From Xanthomonas albilineans (lineage in GTDB: Bacteria; Pseudomonadota; Gammaproteobacteria; Xanthomonadales; Xanthomonadaceae), in the NCBI RefSeq assembly GCF_002939705.1, contig NZ_MDCB01000002.1, positions 248,001 through 312,000 on the forward strand: 64,000 nt of DNA, given 5' to 3'. This document shows, in pieces, positions 46,320 through 61,064 of this stretch. Numbering within the stretch: position 1 is the stretch's first letter; each line of letters starts with the position of its first letter. Below the pieces are notes generated by a model. The model did not search any database, was not told the origin of the DNA, and was given only the letters and a program-made list of their open reading frames with translations. Position numbers and translations under genes: made by a program.

Positions 46320-46730
46320 TCGGGGGCGACGAATCCACGTTCATCCATCTGAAGAGCGAATGCAGGTGGTCCCACGGTGTCCCTGCAAGAGAGTGTGTCG
46401 TCCACAGGCGCTGTGGATGGATCTCGGATAAACCTGTGGACAACCGCTTGAATGCCTTGCCTGGTAAGCCTGTCAAGAGATATGGTGAAAAATTGACCTG
46501 AGTCACACATGCTTCTGGGTAAGCTGTGGAAGCATCGGCGGTATGGGCAGGCGAATCTGGCCCTCATGCCGTTGTCGAGCTCGGTTCGTCCCGACGCTCC
46601 CGAATGACTGACCATGACGAATCAGCGTGATCCCGTTGTCCCGGTCGTCGCGCAATGCCGTCGGCTGCGCTGATGATCGTGATGCTACCGGCGTAGTGCG
46701 AACCTGACTTCGCCAAACGTGTGCCTGGAC
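46320..46730. other. Convergent intergenic region with DnaA-box-like 9-mers
   Basis: Within 46398-46443 lie TCGTCCACA, TGTGGATGG and TGTGGACAA, which match TTATCCACA (or its complement) with 2, 2 and 1 mismatches. ATGCTTC / GAAGCAT (46509-46515, 46529-46535) forms a 7-bp dyad. No gene is seen. Both flanking genes end here, so no promoter is needed. No AT-rich unwinding element accompanies the boxes. Confidence 0.35.
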
Positions 46731-48497
46731 TCACTCGATAAACTGTAGCCGCGCTAGTTCCGCGTACAGTCCGCCTTGTGCGAGCAGCGTGTCGTGGGTG
46801 CCCTGGGCGACGATGCGGCCGTGGTCCATCACCACGATGCGGTCTGCTTTGAGGACGGTAGCCAGGCGGTGCGCGATCACCAGCGTCGTGCGTCCCGCCA
46901 TCAGCCGTTCCAGCGCATGCTGCACGGCGTGTTCGCTCTGTGCGTCCAGTGCGCTGGTCGCCTCGTCCAGTAGCAGGATCGGTGCGTCCTTGAGCAGGGC
47001 ACGGGCGATGGCGATGCGCTGTTGTTGGCCGCCGGACAAGCGCGCACCGCGCTCTCCGAGTTCGCTGGCATAGCCTTCAGGCAACTGGCGCAGGAAGACA
47101 TCGGCCTCCGCCGCGTTTGCGGCGGCCGCGACCTCGGCGTCGCTGGCTTCGAGCCGGCCGTAACGGATGTTGTCGGCGGCACTGGCCGCGAACAGGGTCG
47201 GGTGCTGCGGTACCAGGCCGATCGCTTCGCGCAGATGCGCAGGATCCAGCGTGCGCACGTCAAGACCGTCCACCTGCACGCTGCCCGATTGCGGATCGTG
47301 GAAACGCATCAGCAGCGCCAGCACGGTACTCTTGCCGGCACCGGAGGGGCCGACCAGGGCCACGCTCTCGCCGGGGCGGACATGCAGATCGAAGCCATCC
47401 AGCGCCGGATGCTCGGTGCGCTGCGGATAGCGGAAGCTGACATTTTCGAAGCGCACTTCACCGCGCAGCGGCTGCGGCAGGGGGCGCGGTTGTGCCGGCG
47501 CCACCACCTCGGAGCGTTCGTTGAACAACTCGGCGATGCGGCCCATGCCGCCGCTTGCGCGTTGCAGCTCGTTCCAGACTTCCGCCAGCGAGGCCACCGA
47601 GCCGCCGCCGAACATCGCATACAAAACGAACTGGCCGAGTGCGCCGGCGCTCAGTTCGCCGGCGGCGACCTCGTGCGCGCCAGACCACAACACCAGCACG
47701 ATGGCGCCGAACACCAGCAGGATCCCCGCGGCGGTGATCAGCGCCTGCGTACGCACCCTACGCTGCGCCACCGCCACGGTCAGCGCAAGCGCCTGGCCGA
47801 ACCGATCGCGTTCGTAGGGTTCACGCGCATACGCTTGCACCGTGCGCACCGCGCCCAGCCTTTCGGCGGCCAGCGTGTTGGCGTCGGCGACGCGGTCCTG
47901 GCTGGCACGCGAGATCTTTTGCAGACGGCGTGCGCCGATCACGATCGGTGACACCGCCAGCGGGATCCCCAGTAAGGTATAGGCCGCCAGATGCGGGCTG
48001 GTCACGCACAGCATCGCCATACTGCCGATCGCGGTGACCGTGCTGCGTAACGCGACCGACATGGTGCTGCCGATGACGCCGCGCAGTAACTCGCTGTCGG
48101 CCGATAGGCGCGACACCAGTTCGCCGCTGCGATTACGGTCGTGGAAGCCGGAATGCAGGCCGATCAGATGCGCGTATAGCCGCTCGCGCAGGTCTGCGAT
48201 GACTTTCTCGCCGAGCAGCGACACAAAGTAGAAACGCGCTGCGGTGGCGATTGCCAACACCACGGCCACCGCGAACAGCAAGGCGAAGGATCGGTTGATA
48301 CGGCTGGCGTCGCTGAAGCCGTGGTCGATCATCTGCCGCACCGCCATTGGCAGGCTCAACGTGGCGCTGGAGGAGATCGCCAGTGCGACCAGCCAGGCGA
48401 TGAGCAGGCCACGCCGATGTTGAACGAATGGCCACAGGGCGCGCAGGTTGCCGAGCTTGCGTAGCGACTTGGCCCGGTCGGTCGATGGGGTGTTCAT
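46731..48497 (-). CDS. ABC exporter (fused permease and ATPase)
   Basis: The 588-residue half-transporter has a six-helix type 1 exporter domain (residues ~25-320; LLIAWLVALAISSSATLSLP, EKVIADLRERLYAHLIGLHS) and a nucleotide-binding domain with Walker A GPSGAGKSTVLALLMRF, Q-loop, signature LSGGQQQRIAIARALL and Walker B PILLLDEATSALDAQ. It should act as a homodimer. The family includes MsbA, lipid and multidrug exporters, so the substrate is unknown. Its ATG overlaps the stop of the damaged yigZ by 4 bases. Confidence 0.92.
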   Translation of the reverse strand: MNTPSTDRAKSLRKLGNLRALWPFVQHRRGLLIAWLVALAISSSATLSLPMAVRQMIDHGFSDASRINRSFALLFAVAVVLAIATAARFYFVSLLGEKVIADLRERLYAHLIGLHSGFHDRNRSGELVSRLSADSELLRGVIGSTMSVALRSTVTAIGSMAMLCVTSPHLAAYTLLGIPLAVSPIVIGARRLQKISRASQDRVADANTLAAERLGAVRTVQAYAREPYERDRFGQALALTVAVAQRRVRTQALITAAGILLVFGAIVLVLWSGAHEVAAGELSAGALGQFVLYAMFGGGSVASLAEVWNELQRASGGMGRIAELFNERSEVVAPAQPRPLPQPLRGEVRFENVSFRYPQRTEHPALDGFDLHVRPGESVALVGPSGAGKSTVLALLMRFHDPQSGSVQVDGLDVRTLDPAHLREAIGLVPQHPTLFAASAADNIRYGRLEASDAEVAAAANAAEADVFLRQLPEGYASELGERGARLSGGQQQRIAIARALLKDAPILLLDEATSALDAQSEHAVQHALERLMAGRTTLVIAHRLATVLKADRIVVMDHGRIVAQGTHDTLLAQGGLYAELARLQFIE

Positions 48498-48811
48498 GCA
48501 GTTGGGGGTTCCGAATAACGGATTCTGTCGCCAGTCGCCTCGCGCAGACGCGCTTTCCGGTCGATGCCGTGGCCGTCGATCGCTGCCAGGATTGGACGCC
48601 CGGCGGTCCCGGTGGGTTCGCCGTCATCGCTGGAGCGGTACGCGGTGCCGTGACGGTAGGCCCAGCAATTGTGGGTAGCATCGGTTATCGCGACTTGCTT
48701 GACGAACGTCAGCGCCGCGCTGGCGTCAGGGATCGGCGCCGCATGGGCGAGGAAGCGGCTGTGCTTGATTTCCATGCCGTGACGGATGGGGTGGGTGAGG
48801 GTATCGCGCAT
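48494..48811 (-). pseudogene. yigZ: YigZ/IMPACT family gene with internal deletion
   Basis: The 105-residue product matches the N-terminal half of IMPACT-family proteins (MEIKHSRFLAHAAPIPDASA, ATHNCWAYRHGTAYRSSDDG, GTAGRPILAAIDGHGID), but immediately afterwards reads RKARLREATGDRIRYSEPPT. Intact members are about 195-205 residues and continue with a VVVVRYFGGIKLG-type core and a C-terminal domain. The simplest reading is an in-frame deletion joining the N-terminal part to the last ~20 residues. The reading frame and the ATGA overlap with the ABC exporter are preserved, so translational coupling survives. Confidence 0.75.
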
Positions 48812-49176
48812 TGCTGGCATTGTAGACGAGCTGCGCACACGGCTTGCCGTCCGCGTTCGTTGCAGCAGCGACTCAGGTTCAATTCTGCAGGAGCGTTCCC
48901 AAGTGCTGGCGAGTTGGGAGCCTAGTGGTGTAAGGGCCTGTGTGTCCGCCGGTTCAGGAGCGCATCAAGTGCCGATTGCCGCTGGCGCCGTTGTGCTAAT
49001 GCTGGCAGATGATCGCAAGCCTTCACGCGTGCGATATGCAGGCAGACTAGACAGGTGCCCAGGTGAGTGGAATGGGGTCAACTCCCCAATTGCAGTTTTT
49101 ACGTAACGGATATGCTGTCGTCAATAGGGGATGTGTGGGGTAGTCTGACGTCCAGCAGGCAAGAGAGTCGCCGTCG
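48812..49176. other. 365-base intergenic region upstream of the GGDEF-EAL gene
   Basis: It separates divergent genes and must hold their promoters. TGGGG-TCAACT-CCCCA at about 49074-49089 is a small dyad, and TATGCT near 49110 could be a -10 element for the rightward gene. No ORF or RNA gene is credible. Confidence 0.35.
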
Positions 49177-52065
49177 ATGCTGTTCAATCCGTTCGCTATC
49201 GCCAGCAAGTCTCAACAGGCCAGCAACTGCACGCTGGACTACACCGCGCAGGCGCTATGCGAACTATTGCCGCCTGGTAGCGCGGTGGCCATTGGCTGTG
49301 CTGACGGCGTGGTCGGACGTCTGTGCGGCGCCACGTCGCAGGCGCCGAAATGGTTGCCCGCATTGGTGTGGGAGGCGTTGGCCGATCCGACGTTGGTGGT
49401 GTCGGTATTGCCCGCTTTGCTGCATGTGCGTCATATGGCTGAAGGTAGTTGCGTGGCGGTGGCTGCGCAGCTGGCGCAGCCCATGTCCGAGTCACAGACC
49501 AAGGCTTGGTGCGATATCGCCATCGCGTTCGGTCAGTGCTTTCTCGATAGCGAGCGGATGCGTGGACGTATCCAGAGCCTGGAAAAGTCCAAGCAACTAC
49601 AGCAAGCGCTGTACGAGATCACCGACCTTGCAGGTGCCGATCTACAAATGGGGCAGATGCTGCAGCGCGTGCATGCCGTGCTTGAATCGCTGATGTATGC
49701 GGAAAATTGCTACATCGTCGAGTACGATGAAGATCAGCAGAGCATGCGCTTTCTGTACTTTTCCGATCGCTACGCTGACTTCTCCCCTGATCCGCAGCAG
49801 ACGTACTTTTTGCGCGATATGCCGCATAGCCTCACCGTCGCGCTGTTACGTCACGGTCGTGCCGTGCGGGGGCCATCGAAACAGGTGCGTAAACGCCTGC
49901 ATGTTGACTATAACCCCGAGCATGGCCTAGACAGCAAGGACTGGCTGGGTGTACCGATGTTGCGCGATGGCCGGGTGTGCGGCGCCATCGTGGTACAGAA
50001 TTACGACCATGCGGTGCGCTATACCGATGCCGACCGTGCCATGCTGGCCTATGTGGCGCAGTACGTGCAGACGGCGATGGATCGGCACCATGCGCGAGTG
50101 CAACTCGAGCAGCGTGTGCAGTTACACACCCAGCAATTGCAGCGCGCCAATCGCGATCTTCAGGACGAGATTCAGGAGCGCGAGCGTTCGGAAGCCTTGC
50201 AACTGGCGCTATTTAGTATCACCGAGTTAGCGATTCGCTCGGAAAGTTTGCAGCAGTTCTATGCCGAGGTGCACGCCATCATCGGCGGGTTGATCGACGC
50301 GCGTAATCTGTATATCGCCTTGTTGTCCGAGGACGCCACGATGCTCGATTTCGTCTATTCGGTGGACGAATACACCCAGCACCGGCCGCGGCGACGCTTC
50401 AGTCGCGGTATGACCGAATATGTCATGCGTATCCATCGGCCGCAATTGCTGGAACGCGAGGCGATCGACGCGCTCATCGCGCAGGGAGAGGTTCAGACGC
50501 ACGGCCAGCGCTCGCAAAGTTGGTTGAGCGTGCCTTTGTTCGATGAGGGCGAGGTGATTGGCGTGATCACCGTGCAGAGCTACACCAAGCATGTGCGTTT
50601 TACAGAATACGACCAGCGATTACTGACCTTCGTTGCACATAATGTTGTCAACGGTCTAGCGCGGCAGCACGCGCAGCAGCGCATACGCTTGGCGCATGCC
50701 GAACTGGAGCATCGGGTCGAGGAACGCACCCGCGAACTGGCCGAGGTCAACGAGCAGTTGCTGGCGCAGATTGCCGAACGTTGGCTCGCCGAGCAACGCC
50801 TGACCCACCAGGCGATGCACGATGCGCTGACCGGCTTGCCAAATCGTATACAACTGCTCGACCGGCTCGGCGAGGCGATTGAACGTGCGCGCGGTGGCGA
50901 GTGCAAGACTTTCGCCGTCCTGTTCCTTGATCTGGATCGGTTCAAATCGGTTAACGACAGCATCGGCCATGCCGCTGGCGATGAGATGCTGATACAGGTC
51001 GCTAGGCGGATCGTGTCCACGATTCGCTGCAACGATCTAGTCGCGCGTCTGGGGGGCGACGAGTTCGCGATCCTCATGCCGTGCGACATTGGGGTGGACG
51101 GTGCATGTGAATTGGCGCGGCGCCTGATGCATGTGCTTTCTCAGCCGATGTGGATCGCTGGTCGCGAACTGTTCCCCTCCGGCAGCCTTGGGATTGCGTT
51201 CTGGCATCCGCGCTACAGCCATGGCGAGGAGCTGCTGCGCGACGCGGATGCGGCAATGTATCGGGCCAAGGCGCAAACCAAGGACCGTTGCGCGGTATTC
51301 GACGAGGCCATGCACGAAGCCGCGCTGCGTAGTCTGGATCTGGAAGCGGAACTGCGCCGAGCGATCAACCACGGCGATTTCGAGCCGTTCTACCAGCCGA
51401 TCGTGCGCCTGAATGACGGTCAGGTGATCGGCCACGAAGCCTTGCTGCGTTGGCACCACGACAGACGTGGCATGCTGCTGCCGAGCCAGTTCGTCGACCT
51501 TGGTGAGGAAAGCGGACTGATCGAGCAGGTCGATTGGTTGCTGTATGAACAGGTGATCCGGCGTCTCGTGCAGGAGCAGGACGGCTATGTCTCGGTGAAT
51601 GTGTCCCCGCGACATTTTCGCACTGCGGATTTTACCGAACGTCTGTTCGGCCTGATCGATGCACATGGTGCTGATCCGTGCCGGTTGCGGGTGGAGATCA
51701 CCGAAGTCGCACTGCTGGACGATGCGACGCACACGCACGACATTCTGCAATCCTTGCGCGAGCGCGGTGTGCTTGCGCAATTGGATGATTTTGGTACCGG
51801 CTTTTCAGCGTTGTCCTGCCTTCACCGCTTCCCGATTTCTGTGCTGAAGATCGACCAGAGTTTCGTCGCTGGGCTGCATGACGAAGCGGGCGCTGGCAGC
51901 CATACAATGGTGCGCGGCATCCTGGCCCTGGCCGACACGCTCGGCATCGAGACTGTCGGTGAAGGCATCGAGACCGAGCAGCAATTGGCAACGTTGCGCG
52001 AGCTGGGCTGTACCTATGGGCAGGGGTATCTGCTTGGGCGGCCGATGCCAGCAACGATGGCATGA
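49177..52065 (+). CDS. GAF-GAF-GGDEF-EAL cyclic di-GMP signalling protein
   Basis: The 962-residue protein has a poorly defined N-terminal ~120 residues, GAF domains at ~150-295 and ~340-500, a coiled coil (AHAELEHRVEERTRELAEVN ...) at ~505-540, then GGDEF (~545-705) and EAL (~725-960). The cyclase motif ARLGGDEFAIL is intact near residue 625 with an RxxD site (RCND) five residues before. The EAL domain keeps GHEALLRWHH, QLDDFGTGFSALSCLH, and GEGIETEQQ, so both cyclase and phosphodiesterase activity are possible. No membrane segment; it should sense a soluble or gaseous ligand through GAF. Confidence 0.93.
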   Translation: MLFNPFAIASKSQQASNCTLDYTAQALCELLPPGSAVAIGCADGVVGRLCGATSQAPKWLPALVWEALADPTLVVSVLPALLHVRHMAEGSCVAVAAQLAQPMSESQTKAWCDIAIAFGQCFLDSERMRGRIQSLEKSKQLQQALYEITDLAGADLQMGQMLQRVHAVLESLMYAENCYIVEYDEDQQSMRFLYFSDRYADFSPDPQQTYFLRDMPHSLTVALLRHGRAVRGPSKQVRKRLHVDYNPEHGLDSKDWLGVPMLRDGRVCGAIVVQNYDHAVRYTDADRAMLAYVAQYVQTAMDRHHARVQLEQRVQLHTQQLQRANRDLQDEIQERERSEALQLALFSITELAIRSESLQQFYAEVHAIIGGLIDARNLYIALLSEDATMLDFVYSVDEYTQHRPRRRFSRGMTEYVMRIHRPQLLEREAIDALIAQGEVQTHGQRSQSWLSVPLFDEGEVIGVITVQSYTKHVRFTEYDQRLLTFVAHNVVNGLARQHAQQRIRLAHAELEHRVEERTRELAEVNEQLLAQIAERWLAEQRLTHQAMHDALTGLPNRIQLLDRLGEAIERARGGECKTFAVLFLDLDRFKSVNDSIGHAAGDEMLIQVARRIVSTIRCNDLVARLGGDEFAILMPCDIGVDGACELARRLMHVLSQPMWIAGRELFPSGSLGIAFWHPRYSHGEELLRDADAAMYRAKAQTKDRCAVFDEAMHEAALRSLDLEAELRRAINHGDFEPFYQPIVRLNDGQVIGHEALLRWHHDRRGMLLPSQFVDLGEESGLIEQVDWLLYEQVIRRLVQEQDGYVSVNVSPRHFRTADFTERLFGLIDAHGADPCRLRVEITEVALLDDATHTHDILQSLRERGVLAQLDDFGTGFSALSCLHRFPISVLKIDQSFVAGLHDEAGAGSHTMVRGILALADTLGIETVGEGIETEQQLATLRELGCTYGQGYLLGRPMPATMA

Positions 52066-52235
52066 GCGCGATCGCTGCTGGTTGCCGTTTCGCCAACGTG
52101 GGTGATAGCGACGTGGCGGTGTAGTCAGCGCGTTCATCGCGCTGGGTCGTCTTGTTGCTTGTATCCGGATTTTTCACCATCCGCCTGGGGCGGTGTTTTT
52201 TCCGACATTATTGCTGTGCGCTGCGGTGTTTTCCG

Positions 52236-52802
52236 TCAATCAATTGCCGATGCCTGCACCCGCGTGTAGTCACGCATCCATCCCAGCATGGCGTCGATGT
52301 CGCTGCCGTACCAAAAGTCGGCACGTTGGTCTGGGTGTAGGAAGCCTTCTTCGACCATACGATCGATCATCCCGATCAGGGGCGCGTAGAAGTTTTCCAT
52401 GTCTAGGAAGGCGCACGGCTTATGCCCGATGCGCAGCTGACGCCAGGTGAGCATCTCGAAGATTTCCTCCATGGTGCCGAAGCCGCCAGGTAGGGCCACG
52501 AAACCGTCGGACAGGTCGAACATGCGTGACTTGCGTTCGTGCATCGAATCAACGATCTCCAGTGCGCTGAGGCCGCGATGTGCCACTTCCCAGTCGGCCA
52601 GTTGCTGGGGGATGACGCCGGTGACCTCACCGCCAGCCGCCATCGCCGCGTTGGCGATGGTGCCCATCAAGCCGATATTGCCGCCGCCGTAGATCAGGCG
52701 CAGACCTTGCTGGGCGATGCGTGTGCCCAGTGCGGTGGCGCGCTCGACATAGGCGGGTTTATTGCCGGGATTGGAACCGCAGTAGACGCAGATGCTTTTC
52801 AT
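52236..52802 (-). CDS. LOG family protein (TIGR00730, putative cytokinin-activating)
   Basis: The 188-residue Rossmann-fold protein has the family start MKSICVYCGSNPGNKPAYVE and the active motif VALPGGFGTMEEIFEML (PGGxGTxxE) near residue 105. LOG proteins are phosphoribohydrolases that release free cytokinin bases from their nucleotides; bacterial members can be cytokinin-active or general nucleotide hydrolases. In a plant-associated bacterium a cytokinin role is possible but not shown by the sequence. Confidence 0.9.
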   Translation of the reverse strand: MKSICVYCGSNPGNKPAYVERATALGTRIAQQGLRLIYGGGNIGLMGTIANAAMAAGGEVTGVIPQQLADWEVAHRGLSALEIVDSMHERKSRMFDLSDGFVALPGGFGTMEEIFEMLTWRQLRIGHKPCAFLDMENFYAPLIGMIDRMVEEGFLHPDQRADFWYGSDIDAMLGWMRDYTRVQASAID

Positions 52803-52884
52803 TGGGCCTGATGTCGGATGGAGAGAAGGCTGTCAGGGAGGCGAACTGGAATGCTCGCGTGTGTAACCTGTTCTACTCCCGCAA

Positions 52885-52911
52885 CGCAAAACGCCGGGTA
52901 TTGCCCGGCGT
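52885..52911 (-). terminator. Terminator of the sucA-sucB-lpd operon
   Basis: ACGCCGGG (52891-52898) and CCCGGCGT (52904-52911) form a perfect 8-bp stem with a 5-nt loop. On the minus strand it is followed by TTTTGCGTT, and it lies about 50 bases after the lpd stop. Confidence 0.75.
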
Positions 52912-52963
52912 CTGCGTCGCGGGTGCGGGCTTTGCACGCGTCCTGGTTTTGCGGAGCCTGGCC

Positions 52964-54496
<1,533 letters not shown>

Positions 54497-54528
54497 CTAG
54501 CCGAGTCCCGCGTCCCGGCGACTGGACC

Positions 54529-55743
<1,215 letters not shown>

Positions 55744-55789
55744 TGCAGGAGGGTCCTAGTGGTGTCTTTTTGGAAGTGTGGAAGGAGTT

Positions 55790-58615
<2,826 letters not shown>

Positions 58616-58703
58616 GATGGTGGGGTCAGCTCGTTTTTGATGGGTAGGCTTGCTAGGAGCGGCGGACACGAGGCCGCGCACGCGGGCGTAATCAAACGTA
58701 AAA

Positions 58704-58709
58704 ATTATA
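58704..58709 (-). promoter_or_regulatory. -10 box of the suc operon
   Basis: On the minus strand the sequence is a perfect TATAAT, about 90 bases upstream of the sucA GTG. No convincing -35 is seen, and a CACCC-A-GGGTG palindrome (58721-58731) lies where a -35 would be, suggesting activator- or repressor-controlled transcription. Confidence 0.6.
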
Positions 58710-58799
58710 CTCTCATGAACCACCCAGGGTGTGCATTGGCTGGCCTTCGGTCGAATGCCGGTTCATGCGTGGCCCCTTTCGGGGGGCGCTGCGTGGGTC

Positions 58800-59687
58800 T
58801 TACCAGCCCAACGCACGTAGTTCGGTGCAGACCCGTGCACGCTCCCAGACTGGGGCGAACGTGCTGCGTAGCTGACGTGCGCGACCATCGCCGAGTAGGT
58901 CGGCCTCCCCCTCGTAGCGGTGACCGAGCGGACGAAAGTAATAGCCGCTCGCCTCGTTGACGAGGTAGGCGGTGGCGTCGTTGCGGTCCACTAGGTCGGT
59001 CACCGCGCGGAACTGGAACACGCTTGGGAGTCGCTGCGCCATCGCGACCAGTGGCGCGCCGGCGCGTTGTATTGCGGCCGCATCGTGCAGGAGCACGCAC
59101 ACCTGCTTGGCATGTGGCGCGACGGCGAAACGGCGCAGTTGCGCCAGTACTTGGGGGCTGTCCAGCAGGCCAGGATCCAGCGCGCGACTGTGGATCAGCA
59201 CGTGCCGCCGGGCCTGCGCCAGGATTCCGATGCAAGCCGCGACGGCGGCGGCGGCGTCTTCCACCTTGCTGACGCCTAGCCGCCAGCGCAGCCGCTGGCC
59301 GCTGCCGTGGTCGTGATCGGCCAACGGCTGCGGCAGGAAGCCGTGGCGCGCATAGAAGGCTAGCGCCGTCGGCGGGGCCAGCAGGTCTAGTTGCGGCCAT
59401 TGGCGGCGTTGCGCTTCCAGCAGCAGTGCCTGTAGGAGCGCGCGACCGACGCCGCGGCCACGCCAGGCCGGCAGTACGGCCATCGCACCGATGCGTCGAT
59501 CGGCACCGAGCCGCGCACTGCCGACCGGCTGGCCGTCGTCGCTGCGTGCCATCAGGTGGTAGCCCAGCGCATCGGCTGCGGCATCCGACGGGTCCTCGGC
59601 GCATCCTGCTTGGGCACGCAGCGTGCATAGTTCCGCGCCCTGCCGGGCGGGATCGAGGATATCCAGGCGGAAAGCAGAGGTGGGCAT
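58800..59687 (-). CDS. GNAT acetyltransferase fused to a DUF7931-like domain
   Basis: The 295-residue protein has an N-terminal GNAT domain (MAVLPAWRGRGVGRALLQAL, the acetyl-CoA-binding motif, residues ~70-90; LDLLAPPTALAFYARHGFLP) and a C-terminal ~150-residue module (ARRHVLIHSRALDPGLLDSP, QVCVLLHDAAAIQRAGAPLV, RNDATAYLVNEASGYYFRPL) like the DUF7931 domain, which recalls a phospholipase-D half-fold without a visible HKD motif. Its ATG lies 7 bases after the stop of the ribosomal oxygenase gene, so the two are cotranscribed, making modification of a ribosomal or tRNA target an attractive guess. Confidence 0.8.
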   Translation of the reverse strand: MPTSAFRLDILDPARQGAELCTLRAQAGCAEDPSDAAADALGYHLMARSDDGQPVGSARLGADRRIGAMAVLPAWRGRGVGRALLQALLLEAQRRQWPQLDLLAPPTALAFYARHGFLPQPLADHDHGSGQRLRWRLGVSKVEDAAAAVAACIGILAQARRHVLIHSRALDPGLLDSPQVLAQLRRFAVAPHAKQVCVLLHDAAAIQRAGAPLVAMAQRLPSVFQFRAVTDLVDRNDATAYLVNEASGYYFRPLGHRYEGEADLLGDGRARQLRSTFAPVWERARVCTELRALGW

Positions 59688-59694
59688 CGGGGGA

Positions 59695-60903
59695 TCAGTC
59701 CTCGCTGTCCAGTGGCTGGTAGAAACCGCTCTGGATCAGTTGCAGCAGCGTCTGCCGACCGGTCGCCGACAACGCCGCGTAATCGGTCGCGTCCAGGTGT
59801 TCGGCCGCCGCCAGGCGCTTGGCGTCCTGGATCGGCAGCGCGAATTCCATCCCGTTGCAGAACAGCATGGCGCCGCGGCTGGCCCGTCGCCAGGCCAGCC
59901 GGGCCCACGGATGCCGCTGCAGGACCAGGCCCTGCGCGAGCGCCGCGGCAGTTTCTTCGACCGGCGGCAGGTTACTCGGCGGCAGGATTTCGCCGCCGGC
60001 ACGGTAGGTGGTGATGAAGCGACCGAACCAGGCGCCGAGGCGGTCCGGATCGTTCATCCGCAGTGCGTTCAACGCCTCGACCACCCGACCCATCGCCGCC
60101 GCGTCGATCTCGTGGGGATCGGTTGGCGCCAGCAGGTCCTCGTCGTGGTAGCGCAGCGCCTCGTCGGCACCGTCGATCAGGGTGTCCAGATAATCGGCGA
60201 TCAGTTCGGCCGAGGACGGGGCGCGCATGCCTACCGAGAACGTCAGGCAGGCCTCCTCGGCGACGCCATGGTGCGGCACCATCGGCGGCAAGTACAGCAT
60301 GTCGCCCGGTTCCAGCACCCAGTCGTGGGTCGGGGCAAACTGGCGTAACAGTTTCAGTTCCACGTCTTCGCGGAACTCGGTGGGCGGCGGTGGGCGCCCC
60401 ATCGAGGCGCTGGCGTCGATCTGCCAGCGGCGCCGGCCATGCGCCTGCAGCAGGAAGACGTCGTAGTGGTCCACATGGGCGCCGACCGAACCGCCGCGCG
60501 CGGCGAAGCTGACCATCACGTCGTCCACGCGCCAGCGCGGCAGGAAACGGAACTGCCCGAGCAGGGCGCGGATATCCGGGTCCCATTTATCCACATCCTG
60601 TACCAGTAGGGTCCAGTCGTGATCGGGCATGCCGGGAAACTCGTGTTCCTGGAACGGTCCGTTGCGCACGCTCCAGCGGTCGGTTGCGCGGTCGTGTATC
60701 ACCAAGCGCGATAGTGCGGCTTCCTCGCAAGCCAGCCCGGCTAGGTCGTCTGGCTCGATTGGTGAGACGAAGTCGGGGAAGGCATTGCGGATCAGCAGCG
60801 GACGCTTTTGCCAGTAGTCGCGCAGGAAGCTCGCGGTGGACATGCCCAGGGGGTACTGCCGGGTGGCAGAGAGTTCAATCGGGGGCGCGGTGGTTTTTTT
60901 CAT
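59695..60903 (-). CDS. Cupin ribosomal oxygenase, RoxA/YcfD-like
   Basis: The 402-residue JmjC-type 2-oxoglutarate/Fe(II) oxygenase starts at ATG 60903 (the longer frame upstream is unlikely). The facial triad is visible: His143 and Asp145 in GAHVDHYDVFLLQAHGRRRW, and the distal His around residue 211 in LYLPPMVPHHGVAEE. E. coli YcfD (373 aa) hydroxylates an arginine of ribosomal protein L16; the same substrate is probable here. The C-terminal winged-helix-like region matches the family. The GNAT fusion gene follows on the same transcript. Confidence 0.9.
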   Translation of the reverse strand: MKKTTAPPIELSATRQYPLGMSTASFLRDYWQKRPLLIRNAFPDFVSPIEPDDLAGLACEEAALSRLVIHDRATDRWSVRNGPFQEHEFPGMPDHDWTLLVQDVDKWDPDIRALLGQFRFLPRWRVDDVMVSFAARGGSVGAHVDHYDVFLLQAHGRRRWQIDASASMGRPPPPTEFREDVELKLLRQFAPTHDWVLEPGDMLYLPPMVPHHGVAEEACLTFSVGMRAPSSAELIADYLDTLIDGADEALRYHDEDLLAPTDPHEIDAAAMGRVVEALNALRMNDPDRLGAWFGRFITTYRAGGEILPPSNLPPVEETAAALAQGLVLQRHPWARLAWRRASRGAMLFCNGMEFALPIQDAKRLAAAEHLDATDYAALSATGRQTLLQLIQSGFYQPLDSED

Positions 60904-61064
60904 GGTGGCATTCGGCAGGGGCAAGCCGGCGACGGTGCCGACGATGACGCCATTGTCGCCCAGGCCGTGTGCCCCGCGTTGCGTGCGAACGGTTGTGTAG
61001 AGAGGTCGTTGGGCGGATAGGTCGAGGCCATCGGCAACCTCTGTGTCTGATGGGCTCTGTGACC

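Noticed and set aside
46320-46730. Possible replication origin
   Set aside because: Only imperfect DnaA 9-mers, no AT-rich unwinding region and no dnaA, dnaN or gyrB nearby.
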